A stretch of DNA of 64,000 bases from Chaunax sp. Z400 (taxonomy: Eukaryota > Chordata > Actinopteri > Lophiiformes > Chaunacidae), in NCBI GenBank assembly GCA_037577475.1, contig CM075197.1, forward strand, positions 14,459,018 through 14,523,017. Direction: 5' to 3'. Shown here in pieces: positions 11,701 to 23,370 of the stretch (its first letter is position 1; the number at the start of each line of letters is the position of its first letter). The notes below the pieces were generated by a model. That model worked only from the letters and a program-made list of their open reading frames with translations. It did not search any database and was not told the DNA's origin. Made by a program: the position numbers and the translations under genes.

Positions 11701-14667
11701 AAGGTATTTGAAACACTAATTGCATCCATCAGTACGATCGTTCACATTAACATTCACTTTTCTTTTCTTTTCTCTCTCTCATTGCTTGCCGAGTTGTTCT
11801 TTAAATTACAGCCTATGCAGTATTTTATACTCGTGTCGCTCAAGCTTTTGAAAACGGAACTTGCATAGCTTCTGACTTACAACAGCAATATAATGACAGT
11901 TAGGTGTGGTTGAGGTTCAACAAGGGAAACTTGTTTTGATGGCATTTATGGAGAATTTTTTTGTGTCACAAATTTTAAAAAACAATTTACATGACTGTGA
12001 ACATAAAAACCCGATCTTTTCAAATCAGATTTGATTCACTTTCCTAAGTGTTCTTAGATAGGATACATATCCGATTGAATGAATGAGAATGGTCAGACCG
12101 AAATTGGTGTGTATTTTTGCATTTACGCTGAGTGCTGTCATCATCAGTCGGTACCAGCAGTGCAGCAAAATGAAATGATCAGAGAGGAGAGGCGACAACA
12201 AAAATCAAGAGGCGTTTGCCGTCCTCCAGAGCAAAATGTTACGCCCACATTAACTACTAGCACGTCCTTTCTGTCATTTCAGAGGGCAGATGCGTTCACA
12301 GTAGAGACTGGTGCAGGTCACTTGTAATTATGAGTGTGAACCTCATTGAAAGACGTTCTTCTCTCTACCCTCTGTGCAGGCGTTCTTGGTTCTCCATCTC
12401 AGGAGGATCTGAACTGCATTATCAACATGAAGGCGAGGAACTACTTGCAGGCCCTGCCTAACAAACCCAAGGTCCCTTGGGAAAGGCTCTTCTGCAAGGC
12501 GGACTCAAAAGGTTTGTAAACTTGGAATGTAAAGGGGGGGGAAATAAGACACATGTATTTAAATGACCAAACCCTGTAGACTAATCTGGGAAGTGATTGG
12601 AGGTTTAAGCAGCTTTCTGTGGGCCATTGTTAACAGCAGATGCTGCCGTGTAGTCGATCTGACAGTTTCAGAGAAAGTGAACGTAAAAGTCAAAGGAATG
12701 GCATTATTTTGTAACTGAGATTGAGCAGGTAAGGGTTTTTTTTTATTTATCAGTCTTATCAGACCAATCAATAGATACCATTTTGTCATCTATAAATCTA
12801 GATATTTTTGTTTATTTGTTAAAATAATAAACATATTCTTTAGCCTCACATTAAGCTTGTAGGAGCTAGTGAAGTTTAGAATTTTGAGAAGAGCATCCAA
12901 TAAAGTAGTAATTTACCTTTAACACCATGCAAAACTAGTGGGATTGATATACAGTATTGATTCCATTTAACCTATTGCAACATATAATTGTCATTAAGCT
13001 TTTAGGGACAATACAGTCACACTGAAAGTACCTGTAACTCAAATCTGTTAACTAAAATGTATACATTCTTTTTAAATATCCAGCTATACAATGAATAAGA
13101 AAGTTACTAAATAATTGTGAAAATATTTAAACATTGGTCTAAAAATCATTTACAGGGGTTTTTCTAATCTTGGTAAAGGGGGGGGTGCTATTAACATGTG
13201 TGATAGGGATCAGCTGACTTAGAATGAGATTCTCCCATTCTTGTGACCTTTGACACAAAACTGAAGAAGGCCAAGGACTGTCCGCGGCAGAAGATTACAT
13301 TTTTCTGCTGTCACTAAGCTGATAAAGATGGTGCTGAAAGCGAAATTCAGAACCGTTGATGTGTCAGTCGAGCAAGAACACAGGAAGAAGCCATAATTTC
13401 CCCCTTCAGGTAGCCTTAGAACGCTCCATTTTACCTCCGATTTTCAAAAGCTCCACAACGCACCCTCATACTCAATTTTTATACTGTATATCTTGTAGTA
13501 TCTTTGTTTATCAGTCCAATAAGCATCTTGACATTGAAATCAATACAGCCTGATGAGTGAACTAAAGCTCTTGATGTATCCAACACAGCTCTGTGCCTGC
13601 TGGGCTGCATGTTGACCTTTAACCCCATAAAGCGCATCAGCGTGGAGGAGGCCCTGGCTCATCCTTACCTGGAACAGTACTACGATCCCACAGATGAGGT
13701 ATGCACAGAGCATCCAGTGCAAGCTGATTTTATCAATTTTTCTGCTATCGCTGCAGCACAAGGTAATCGATGAAATGACTTGCAAGAAAGATGCTAAGTT
13801 GTAAGAGGTTACAAGCTGCAACAACAACAACAATGACACAGGAATATTTGAGACTTGAATTATAAGAACTGTCAAGTTTAAAATTCCACTATACTCCCAA
13901 GAGGAACACAACAACAACAGCACATCTCAGCCCAGTTTTGAGATTTGCCCGAATGTATGAGGTAGAAGGGCGTTTTCATTCAAACGTGCTTGTCAGTGTT
14001 TTCAGCCATGAGGCCAGGATTTAATTGTAAGCCTTTCTGCTTCGTGCTCCGATCCTCTTAGCTGTGTTTGGAATGCAATTAGTGCTAGTTTTGCTCCATG
14101 ATTCAGCTTGAGAGATGCTAAGAGGGTAATTGCTAATCACATTCTTGCATCATTATGGACAGAATATGTACAGTAAACTGTGCTGTAGTGTACTGTTCTG
14201 CACAAGTACAAAATTGTGGATGGTTTGAACAATTAGCAAATTGCTGTACGTGGCTTTATAGCAGTTTTTGTGGAAATACAGCTTCTATTTCTTTGCGCTT
14301 CTGTTTTTACTCTTGTTGGGTTCGGATCACATTTTAGTCGATGTATAGCGCTGTTTGGGCTGGATAGGCCAACTTGACAGCGTTAACTCTTCACTACTTC
14401 CAGATCATAAGTCGCAGCTGCCTCTTACGAGTTGAATAACTTGGCAGCCTTTTTCAACCGACGTCTCCATTTTACCACCAAGACTTTGTTTTTAAAGCTA
14501 ATTGTCAGCTTTTAGTCGGAACGTTTGTGCAATTTGTTTGTGTGCAGCCAGTAGCAGAGGAGCCCTTCACCTTCTCCATGGAACTGGACGACCTTCCCAA
14601 GGAGAAGCTGAAGGAACTGATCTTCGAGGAGACGGCTCGTTTCCAGGAAACCTACCAGGGCTCCTGA
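5730..14667 (+). CDS. mapk3: mitogen-activated protein kinase 3 (ERK1)
   Basis: Serine/threonine kinase at the end of the Ras-Raf-MEK cascade, activated by MEK phosphorylation of the TEY loop. Coding exons: 5730-5932, 7363-7545, 9602-9791, 11336-11452, 11562-11676, 12380-12511, 13589-13698, 14548-14667. The internal exon sizes (183, 190, 117, 115, 132, 110) are those I recall for vertebrate ERK genes. The product is 389 aa. An Ala/Gly/Ser-rich N-terminus precedes VKGQMFDVGPRY; then glycine loop GEGAYG (60-65), catalytic Lys in VAIKK (82), HRD (175-177), DFG (195-197), TEY (213-215) and the docking acidic patch in YYDPTDEP. The extended N-terminus and IADPEHDH favour ERK1 over ERK2, as does gdpd3/ypel3 synteny. 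Odd features: Thr134 replaces the hinge Asp of IVQDLMETD, and the normal LFPxADSKALDLLDRML reads with Cys308, Cys316, Gly319 and Cys320. The frame is intact throughout, so this is not an obvious pseudogene. Confidence 0.96.
7960..8725. repeat. decayed tandem-like repeat block in mapk3 intron 2
   Basis: Recurring short words appear at irregular spacing: ACTAGT or close variants near 8066, 8147, 8175 and 8417, and AGATATCT near 8224, 8331 and 8398, interleaved with AATT-containing segments. The pattern suggests an old array of roughly 25-40 bp units that has diverged strongly. No open reading frame or terminal repeat is evident. Confidence 0.5.
9894..9909. repeat. short CA microsatellite, mapk3 intron 3
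   Basis: A simple run of alternating A and C about 16 nt long, some 100 nt after the exon 3 donor. No other feature is attached to it. Confidence 0.6.
11457..11479. repeat. GT microsatellite adjoining the mapk3 exon 4 donor
   Basis: About eleven GT units begin five bases inside intron 4, directly after the donor GTAGG. The intron is only 109 bp (11453-11561), so the repeat makes up about a fifth of it. Every GT is a potential alternative donor dinucleotide. Confidence 0.75.
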
Positions 14668-17600
14668 GAATCACAGGTACATGAGAGGGCCGGTGACCTC
14701 GCACCAACACGGGGTTCTTTCAGTGCAGGTCAGAAATGTAATACATGAAATACATTGTAGAAGATTTTCTTTTCTTTTTCCTGGGACTTACTAGTCAGAT
14801 CACCATGTTATTACCCAGTGTCTTAACCAAACACTCCAGTTTTGGATTTTCAGCTTTATGGCTTCCATATTTGTTCTTCACACGACAGACTTTCTAGTTT
14901 TCTTGGTTTAACATGTTAACACGTTTATATAAATGATTAGATGCTAAATTATGTCTTCTCTTGCCATTGCGTGACATTTTCTTGCATTATAAAGTATTTG
15001 GAGGGTAAGATGAATGCAAATTAACAATTTGTTAGAGAAAACAAATAATGGTCTGAAACATAACACAAAAATCAACCACATCTAAGATTCAGTTTTTGTT
15101 AAAAAGACTACACTAAGCTATTTTATCTCATGCCTGGTGTTGTTTTATTGTGTGTGGTGATGTGAGACCACTAGATGTCAGTGGAGCAAATGTCGCTCAT
15201 GCATTTCACACATGCGCAAACCTCAACTACAGCTTCCATCAACCAGTAAAATGACTGTAGTAACAGAATATCATGGATCCTGGAGTCTGGAGAAATAGGG
15301 AATAATTGGTGGTTGGCAAGAATTGTAATCAAACAAAAGCCAGATATTGGCTTAATAGTTTTTTTTTATTTAAACTATTACAATTCTAGTCTCTCTGTTA
15401 CCCTAAATAAACTTTGCAATAAAGGTTGCACAAGAAGATATCTATTTAGGATGAGTCTGACCTGGTTTGACAACAGTGGCCCAGTGGGGAGTGGCCACAA
15501 ATTGTCAACGTTCCAGTAAACAGTCTTAACGTCCTGCTGCTGTCCACATGCTTAATATTCAATGCCAGTGTTTTATGACCGTTGAGGGAAATGGTCTGAA
15601 ACGTGGACTCTGAAAGTGGACAAAAAGACGTATTTCAGTGCTGGGAAGACGGTCTTGTCATAAAACTGGATGCGTAAGTTTTTAGAGAGAGATGCTAATA
15701 TTTTTTAAATTGCGGATACGTGACCAGATGAAAAGGACTATGGTCTTCCCTTTTGCTCAAAAGGTTAAAAACCTACAACAAACGGAATGCACTGTGCCGC
15801 ACTGGACCAATCAACTCTCCCGGTGGTGGGTGACGTACAACGGGTTGGTTGGCTTGTCCAGTTCTTCAGCAGGAAACATTAAACAAGTTCCCATTTTTCA
15901 TTTACTCGTACTACCCGCGTTGTAATAAGGGCCGGATGATGTGGCAAAAAATATAATCACAATTTTTCCAGATTGAGTAATATCAATATTTATTAGGATA
16001 TATAATTTGCTGTCGGTTTGAGGAGTATCTCGGTGAAACCTGATGTTCGTTTCTTTAACTTTAGATAAAAGATTTAAACATTTTTTTTAAAAGTACTTGA
16101 TGGAAACATTTAACTTTACAAACATGGCTTGGTTTAGGATGTATTTTGTGGTAAAAAAATAAACATCTAAATGTAAAGAATTGACTTTTCAAACGTGTTT
16201 TATCCGCCTTAAAACAACAATTGTCTTGCTTTCTATCTTAATATAAAGGTCTGGTCAAGTGGACGGTACCTTCTCTGGTGATGGAAAAGATTTGTTGTAT
16301 TTCCCCATCTTGCTTGGCACCAACACCAATGACCAATATTTTGTCTTTAAAACTTCCTCAGCTTTGGAGGATAACGCAATTTCACTTTCAGACCTCTGTA
16401 CGGCTGCGTGAGCCGTTTAATGCAAGGATTTAGAGGAGCAGGAGGTAGTATGGGCAGAGTGCTTACATTTCTGCCAGTTTGTTCAATGGGTGTTTGATCA
16501 ATTGGTCATACTGCCTCTCAAGATCGTTTTATCGCCCAGCCCTAATTGTAATGATGCAAAGCTGGCTGAAAGTTGACAACGTTTCCGTTTAAATTCAGCC
16601 TATCCCTGTCAACTGAGATGACGTTTTACTTCTGAGAACATGGACCGCACTTCTGACAAAACTCTGAAATGCAGGAAGGCCTGAAACAATAAATCTTTTG
16701 TGAGAGGTTTTGCGCAATTTGATCCAAAAAGCCCGCTTCCAGTCTTAATTGATGACGCCGTCCTTCCCCACCTTTATAACCATTTTTTTTTATGTTCAAA
16801 ACAAAGGTGAAACTTTAACTATCTACCGTTCATGTCCGATTTAGCAACATGCATCTTAGTATAGGCAGGCATATATGACTGTAATGGACATCTCAGGTCA
16901 CTCATCCCAGTTCTGACCTCTGCTATATCCTCTTATGTTTGCTAACTGTGAGGCAGTGTGTTGGATCCACTTGTGCAGGAAGTCATTGAAGTTTCCAAAA
17001 GTGAATGTCCTCTTTTCTTTTCTTTCTTTTTTTTTAGCCCTAAAGAATGACAAAGTCACACAGAGGCTTGGAACAAGAAGACTCCAAACTACATGCTAAA
17101 ACAAAAGAAAAAAATGCATCTTCAAGCAACCAACAAAAAGAGAAAACAAGAAATATGAACATTTAAATGCTTATCTTTCCATTTCTACTGCAAGAGAGCT
17201 AAGTGAGCTTTGTTTTCTGTGGTTGGGTGGGATGGAAGGGTCTGGCCTACCTGTACTGTTTCAGTTCTATTCGTGTTGGACTCTCCCTCCTCTCACCTCA
17301 CATTTGTTTTTTTTCTGTTTAACATCCCGCCTCATCCTTTTCCCCATCTACATCAACTCTCCTCTCCCATCCCGTCCTGATCAAACCCTTCTCTCCTCTC
17401 ATATGCATTGTTGCTACTCTGCCTGTCTGAACTCTGTTCCTTCCTCCCATATAAACATACTGTAGTAACCAACACCATAACTCTCTTGTCTTGCTCCATG
17501 TAAATTGCATTACCAGGAAGAACCGCGTTATAAAATAATGGGGGATGCTAATCGGTGTGTTTGTGTATATACAAAAATATAAAAGCTTTTTTTAAGTGTG

Positions 17601-20061
17601 CTTGTCGCAGTACACCATTGTTCCAAGTGTTTTCGGATCAGTTCAGAGGCGTATTTGTATGTTTTGGGGTTTATATTTACTAGTCTTTTCTTTGAACACT
17701 TGATTTTGAGACAAACATTCAGTGTTTTTACTGGCATGTTGGCAGGTTTATAGATTTCTTTGTCGTCGCTCTTTTCTTTTCTTTTCTTTCTTTTTTTGGG
17801 GGAAAAAAAACTGTACGATGTTCATATGAATGCATGCATTCCTGAAATTAACCAAAGTGGCAGAGAGATGCAAGAGACCTGGCTGGGGAGCGACTAAGTT
17901 GTGATCTGTTGTGATTTTTGACTTGTACCTTAAACGCATTTCTTGCATAACTTGTACCAAGGACAGACAGACCGAACCCCCCCCCCTTCATTTGTAGACA
18001 GTTAGATGTATTTATGAGGCAAAGCAGAAAGAATCAAACAACAGAGAATGTAGTAGTTCCATGTTAGTGTTTCAAAAGTGACACCTGGCCCCGTTTTCCA
18101 GAATTTTCACAATGCCGTCTCAGCGTGTTTTATTTTTAGTCCAACGTTCCCCAAATTAGCAGCACATGTGGGAAGTTATAGGTTTTCAGTGAGATTTGTC
18201 TTTCCCAAAATGCAGATGCAGAAACAACTGATGTGAGACACTGGTATAACATTACTGTATCATCCAAATCTGGACTCGTGGCATCCTTTCAGCCATGACA
18301 TCTAATTCAGTCTCAGTATTGTATTCCCATATTAGATTAGGCATCTGCTGCAAATATATAGCAGGTGAATGATGAACTGTCGATCCTAAATTTCCTGAGC
18401 CCTGTTTAGGGATCGTGTACAATATTCTGGAAAACGTGGCCTGGTTGACATCAGCTTTTCCATCCCACCATGCTGGGTTGTTTTTTGTTTTTTTTTGGTA
18501 GTTTGTTCCTTTCTGCTACTGTTCGGACCCCGGACAACTGTGTGGAATGAAACATGCTCATAGGCTGAGGCCTCAATGACTATGAATCCAGATTTAAAAC
18601 CACCACACTCGAATGCAGTCTGCAGAAGAGCAAATGTACTTTCCAACAAATTATTTCTGGGTCATGATCTCTTTTTTTCCCCCCCTTCTTTTTCTGGCTT
18701 ATTGATCTGAGTGTTGAATGTCAATGGTCTGAGTTTCCGGAGCTGATGCGACAGCTCTGGGTTCACCGGTTGCAAACATTTACAAGAAGCTCCTCTTTTA
18801 CGATTGCCGAGAAAACTGCACATGTTGCTGATGATCGCTGCATTCATGTCATGTGGTTATGGACTGTTGGCCCGAGAGCTTTTACAATGGTTGTATGATT
18901 ACAGATTTCATTGTTCGAGGACTAAAATACTGTGCACTGACAATAAATCATATCTATTGAGGTTAAGTTGAAGTTGATTGAATGATGGTCAGGTTGATGT
19001 GAAGCGTCCTATGTTTTTGCTTTCAGGCTCCTCTGTTGGATGAATCAAAGCTCTCAGAGAAGTCGTAACCGACTTGAAAATGGACGCGATTGCTTTTTGA
19101 AAACCGTAAACCCGTAATTACGAGATCTCCAATATGACATGAATGTGGCATAATTGACAACATGATAGTCCAACTCTGCAACGTCAGAACGCCGCACCGT
19201 TCTATTTCTGCTCATGCAGCCGTCATCCCTTCATTGTTGTACAGTTTATATCCCAGTTTTTTGCGCTCCTGCTCCCCCGTTTGTGTGTTTTCCAGGGTAC
19301 TGTTAACATGCTGGGTGTTTTTTACTGCCCGTTCCTGTTTCTAGTCTCTGTTCTGTTCTTGTTGTCTGTTCTCCTTCTATCTCTTTGTTCTGGATGTGAC
19401 TGTACTAACTGCTGCTTGTTTGAGCGCCGCCGATGGGTCCAGCTCAGTCACCAGCTCAGCCTGCACTAATTTTTGCCTGTTGCACTGGGACCAGTAGAGG
19501 AGCCCCCCGCCTAAATGGACCAACACATGCACTGGATCCTCTCTCTGCCTGCAAGGGCAGGCCTGTATTACTAATAGACTCCGTAATCTGGAGCGCTCAC
19601 CAGCCTCACCCTCCCGTCAGCAAAGTCATTCATTAGTTCTTTTTAACGTCTCGGGCTCGAGCCGCGTCATAAGCTGTTCTCTCTGAAGCCATAGCCAGCT
19701 GGGATCGGTGTGAGGCTTTTTGGCACATGTGGTGATAGTCATCCTTTTTTTTTTCTTTTTTTGTTCAACCTCCCAACTCTCGCCACGCTTTACTCAAAAG
19801 GGCTGCCTCTCTTCCTCCTCTTCCCCCCTCCCGTGTCTGCTTTCTATAAAACAGGACTCACTTCTCCTTCTCCCTCCTCGGAGAATCATTGCCTGGATCA
19901 CAGATCCTTAATGATCGTACAAGCAGGAAACTTATCCAATCATAACTCAATCAGCACGGCTGCACTTTGTCTTTCCAGCCACGCGCTCTCCCCTTCAAGG
20001 TGGTTATTTTGGTTCGCTTCCTGTCTCGCATCCTCCTTGTTCAGCTTTAAATTTCGCCTGC

Positions 20062-20104
20062 TGTGTATGTGTGTGTGTATGTGTGTGTGTGTGTGTGTGT
20101 GTGT
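20062..20104. repeat. GT microsatellite in mapk3 3' UTR
   Basis: An almost pure GT run of about 40 nt with two GTAT interruptions. It lies in the predicted mapk3 last exon, so the mature mRNA would carry a UG-rich stretch. Confidence 0.75.
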
Positions 20105-21013
20105 CTGTTAAGGTCCATGAATCTGCAGTAATTTAATCTTTGTACAAGTGTTTGTGGATCTGCTCCTCATTAACTTAAAGACAAGACTCTTCTTGTCCTG
20201 TTTGTGTCTTTGGTTATGTGTTTCCTCACAGCATGGGCCCTCTTTTCTGCAGTTACCTGTGCTTTTACATCTATAAGACTTTTCTAACTTTTTGATCAAC
20301 ACAAAAACAAAAAAAAAAAACTGTCACAGATATTCTGTATGTATTTCATATGTATATTTGGTCAGCAGTCAACCAGGCCCTGCTTGCTTTTATTTCTCCG
20401 ACCTGCCACCAGACCAAACATCTCACTGGGTAACCGTTGGAATGAACCAAGAGGACCACATTTTACAATCCCTCTGACACACACTCACACATACACTCTC
20501 TCTATCGCTTTCTGAGGAGTGTATCTGTGTCTTTGTGAAAAGTTGCACTTAAACACACCATATACATTCACACAGTATCGATGAGTCTAAAGGCCTGCTT
20601 GACATGAGGCCCGTTTCCAGATATTGTTGTTTTTAAATGGCTGTTCTTATTATTGCTATTGTTGTTATATTGGTGAGCTGTTGTACTTTCTTTATTTTTT
20701 ACATAAAAGGGAGATTAAGAATTTGTTTGTTTTTTTGTTTGTTTTTTATTATTAGGATGTTTTTATTTCCATTTCTTTCTTCCTTATTTCTCTTATGGGC
20801 GTGACTATTATTGGCAGTGTTTTCAATCTTTCTGAAACCTTTCTTTTTTTGTCTTTGCTTTCCCCTCCTAAGATCTTATGAGGAATTATTATTTTAAAAG
20901 AAGATATAAGTAGACTGTCTAAGAGATACGAGTTTTTGAGGGTTAGTATGTATATTCATGGGTATTATGAATTAAACGATTAACAAAGAAACAGAATTAT
21001 ATACATATAATTA

Positions 21014-21019
21014 AATAAA
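21014..21019 (+). terminator. mapk3: mapk3 distal polyadenylation signal AATAAA
   Basis: AATAAA in an AT-rich stretch, followed within 30-40 nt by a GT-rich segment (TTGTGTGTAGTTGTC), the expected downstream element. An earlier AATAAA near 18942 could give a shorter transcript. Confidence 0.5.
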
Positions 21020-21035
21020 ATTTCCTGATACTGTT

Positions 21036-23370
21036 GCAACTCTTGTGTGTAGTTGTCTTTACTTTTATGGTTCTTTCGCAGTCTATCAGTGGACTCCGAG
21101 GGCCAGCTTCACAAAGAACGACTTTGACAACAGATTAGATCTGACTGATAGACATCAGATGGATGCACAAAGCTGGGCTAATTGGCTATTCTGGTAATTT
21201 TATCGCTGAGAAACATGACTGACTGGGTAACTGCATTAACTGCTCAGCCCTGCTCACTCAGGCAGCTCAAAGGCACTCCCTTATCCCCCCCTACAAGAGT
21301 AACAATGTAATTGCTTCTGACTGCAAACATTGCCTATTGGAACGTCAAACAAAAGATTCTAAAAATATGAATGGCGACATGTTTTAGCTTCCTTTTTTCA
21401 TTAATTAAAAATTAAAGATCTAAGACTTTGCAGACAAAAGACTTATTTTCCTGAAATTGTTCAGAAATCTGTGAGCGCTTCCATCTGAGAGGTGCGGGAC
21501 GTCTCGATGCTGAATAAACGGCACGATTATTGCAGTTTGCATTGCAGTTTTAACACAATGCCACAGTAGCAACGTTAGAGGGAGCATGGAGTTAGTATGC
21601 TGATTGCAGAAATGTCGACCAGAGTTGTTGCACTTTCTCCAATATCGTTTCTTGCACTTTGGTGGTTCATCCACTCGGCCTTACAAACACAGACCACATG
21701 AAACCACACTCAGCCAGAACCTCCACATCTGAAACAGGGGAAATGGAAGCAAAGTCTGTGTGCAAAATAAACTACACAATTATGCAAAATGAGACAAAAC
21801 TACAAAAAGTACAAAAAAAATGTATGTAAAACAACCATAAATTGAAGCAAAACAAACAAAACAGTGATGCAAATCACTATGAAGAGAGGTAAAATGTCCA
21901 CAAAGTAATGAAGAAAATCATTAAGTGGCACAAAACAGCCACAACTACAGAGCCAGTCTGGGTGTGTCGCTCCAGTTCTAGCAGGGGTGCAGGACCTGCT
22001 GTTGTCTTGTAATCTATCCATGAATATGCCACCTATTTATTGATATTATTTCATATTTGAATATTTAAAGTTGTTGACATTTATGTAATAATTTTAAGAC
22101 TGGCCCAATGCTGCAGACCTATCTGAAATATGTTTGCAAAACCGACCACCAAGGTAAGTCTTTAGTCTGACAGTCATGGGAATGCACATGCTTTACATAA
22201 TCTCTGCTTTTCTTGCTTTGCAGCTTTCACATCTTCCCACACAACAGGCCTGAACATGGCTTCCCCTCAAATTCCCAGAGTTGTTTTTGGCGATCAATCA
22301 AATCATCGTCATCAATGTGTACTTATACTTTGAAAATCCGAAAGCAGGAAAACAGAAAAGTAATCCGTCTGACAGAATGACCAGGACTTACTCGTGCTCT
22401 GCACGTCAAGAGGAGAACCCGGAAAACGGGAGAAAACGCTGGAAAGCTGCATCACGCTGCTGTGAATACATTTTTGTTCTGGTGAAAACCAGGCTTGTTG
22501 TAACACTTCAGAGGCACCTCTCCCCTGTCGCACCATTGTTTGACACATTCCAGCTAAATGATACTGCGCTACACTTCACTGAATGTACTGCATGTATAGC
22601 AAGCATGCATGACAGTCGTTTGTTAGCATATTTCTGGTCTTGTAGGATCTGAGTTGAGATTGCTTATCTTCAAACACCACATCCCCTTTGTCAAATACAC
22701 ACAGGCTAAGAATCCTGCTGCACTCCCAGTGATGCATTTGTCTTTCCTCTGCCCAGTCATCAGGGCCAAACCCCATCAAATCCAGACATGTCAACGACTG
22801 GTTGTTTTCCTCATTTTGTTTCACCTATGAGTTGTAGCATACGATTAAGTCTCACATGCATTACTGTTAGCAAACCTCATAGTCCAAACAATAAAGTAGA
22901 ATGAAAGAAATCCTAGGAAGGTGTTGGCACATATGCAGAGTCCAGGTTTGACACATGCACAAAGAGCCACAACTATGCAGTCCAAAGGTAAACAAAGGTA
23001 CTTTAAAGAGAGTGAAATAGTATTGCCACAGGCAGGGGAGAGGTAGTGAGAGAGTATGAGTCGTGAGGTGAGCTCTGGGTTATGAGCTTGTGCTTCATTA
23101 ACAGATTTTTACAGCTCTGAAGTTTTCAGGTGAGCGAGAGGAGGGCTTACTTTGGTTTTACCAGTCTGTCCAGTCAGTTATTATCTTCCTGTTCTTCCAT
23201 TGTCTTGAGTTAAGCCTCTGAATCCATTTCACTTTCTCTGAAACCCAAAGAAAGAATGTTGTGAACCTTTCGCAAATCCTTTGTCCGTTTGGTTTGGTTG
23301 TGTCACTGTGTTATGGTGGGATCTTCCAGAGACTCTGTCAGGAACTCACGGGACGTATATTTAGGGAAGG
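21036..23370. other. intergenic, mapk3 to gdpd3
   Basis: No coding exon was recognised. The stretch holds the minisatellite-like block at 21755-21950, and otherwise unremarkable AT-rich sequence. The gdpd3 promoter and 5' UTR must lie in its last part. Confidence 0.5.
21755..21950. repeat. decayed minisatellite, ACAAAAxxAC(T)ACAAA type units
   Basis: Repeated words such as GCAAAATGAGACAAAACTAC, TACAAAAAGTACAAAAA, AAAACAACCATAAATTGAAGC, GGCACAAAACAGCCACAACTAC recur every 20-25 nt. The reverse strand reads as TTTTGTxxTTTTG-rich units. This looks like an old diverged tandem array of a type common in teleost genomes. Confidence 0.5.

Larger units (their letters stand above)
14668..21035 (+). other. 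mapk3: mapk3 3' UTR with a terminal untranslated exon
   Basis: Nine bases after the TGA stop there is a donor (CAG followed by gtacatga, boundary at 14676/14677). A strong pyrimidine tract ending in TAG at 17037 is the best acceptor, giving a last, wholly untranslated exon from 17038. Human ERK genes are known to carry a last intron in the 3' UTR, which supports this model. The exon would run about 4 kb to the signals near 21014. The UTR holds several short A, T and pyrimidine runs and a GT microsatellite. Because the junction is only 9 nt past the stop, it should not trigger nonsense-mediated decay. Confidence 0.6.

Noticed and set aside
5730..14667. mapk3 as a pseudogene because of unusual residues
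   Set aside because: All eight coding exons are open, splice sites are canonical, exon sizes match the ERK family, and the Lys, HRD, DFG and TEY motifs are intact.
19710..20111. 133-codon open frame in the mapk3 3' UTR
   Set aside because: Made of pyrimidine-rich sequence ending in the GT microsatellite (Cys/Val repeats); no family features and inside a predicted UTR.
22281..22652. 123-codon plus-strand open frame upstream of gdpd3
   Set aside because: No recognisable domain, no supporting splice context and an equally long antisense frame; treated as chance.
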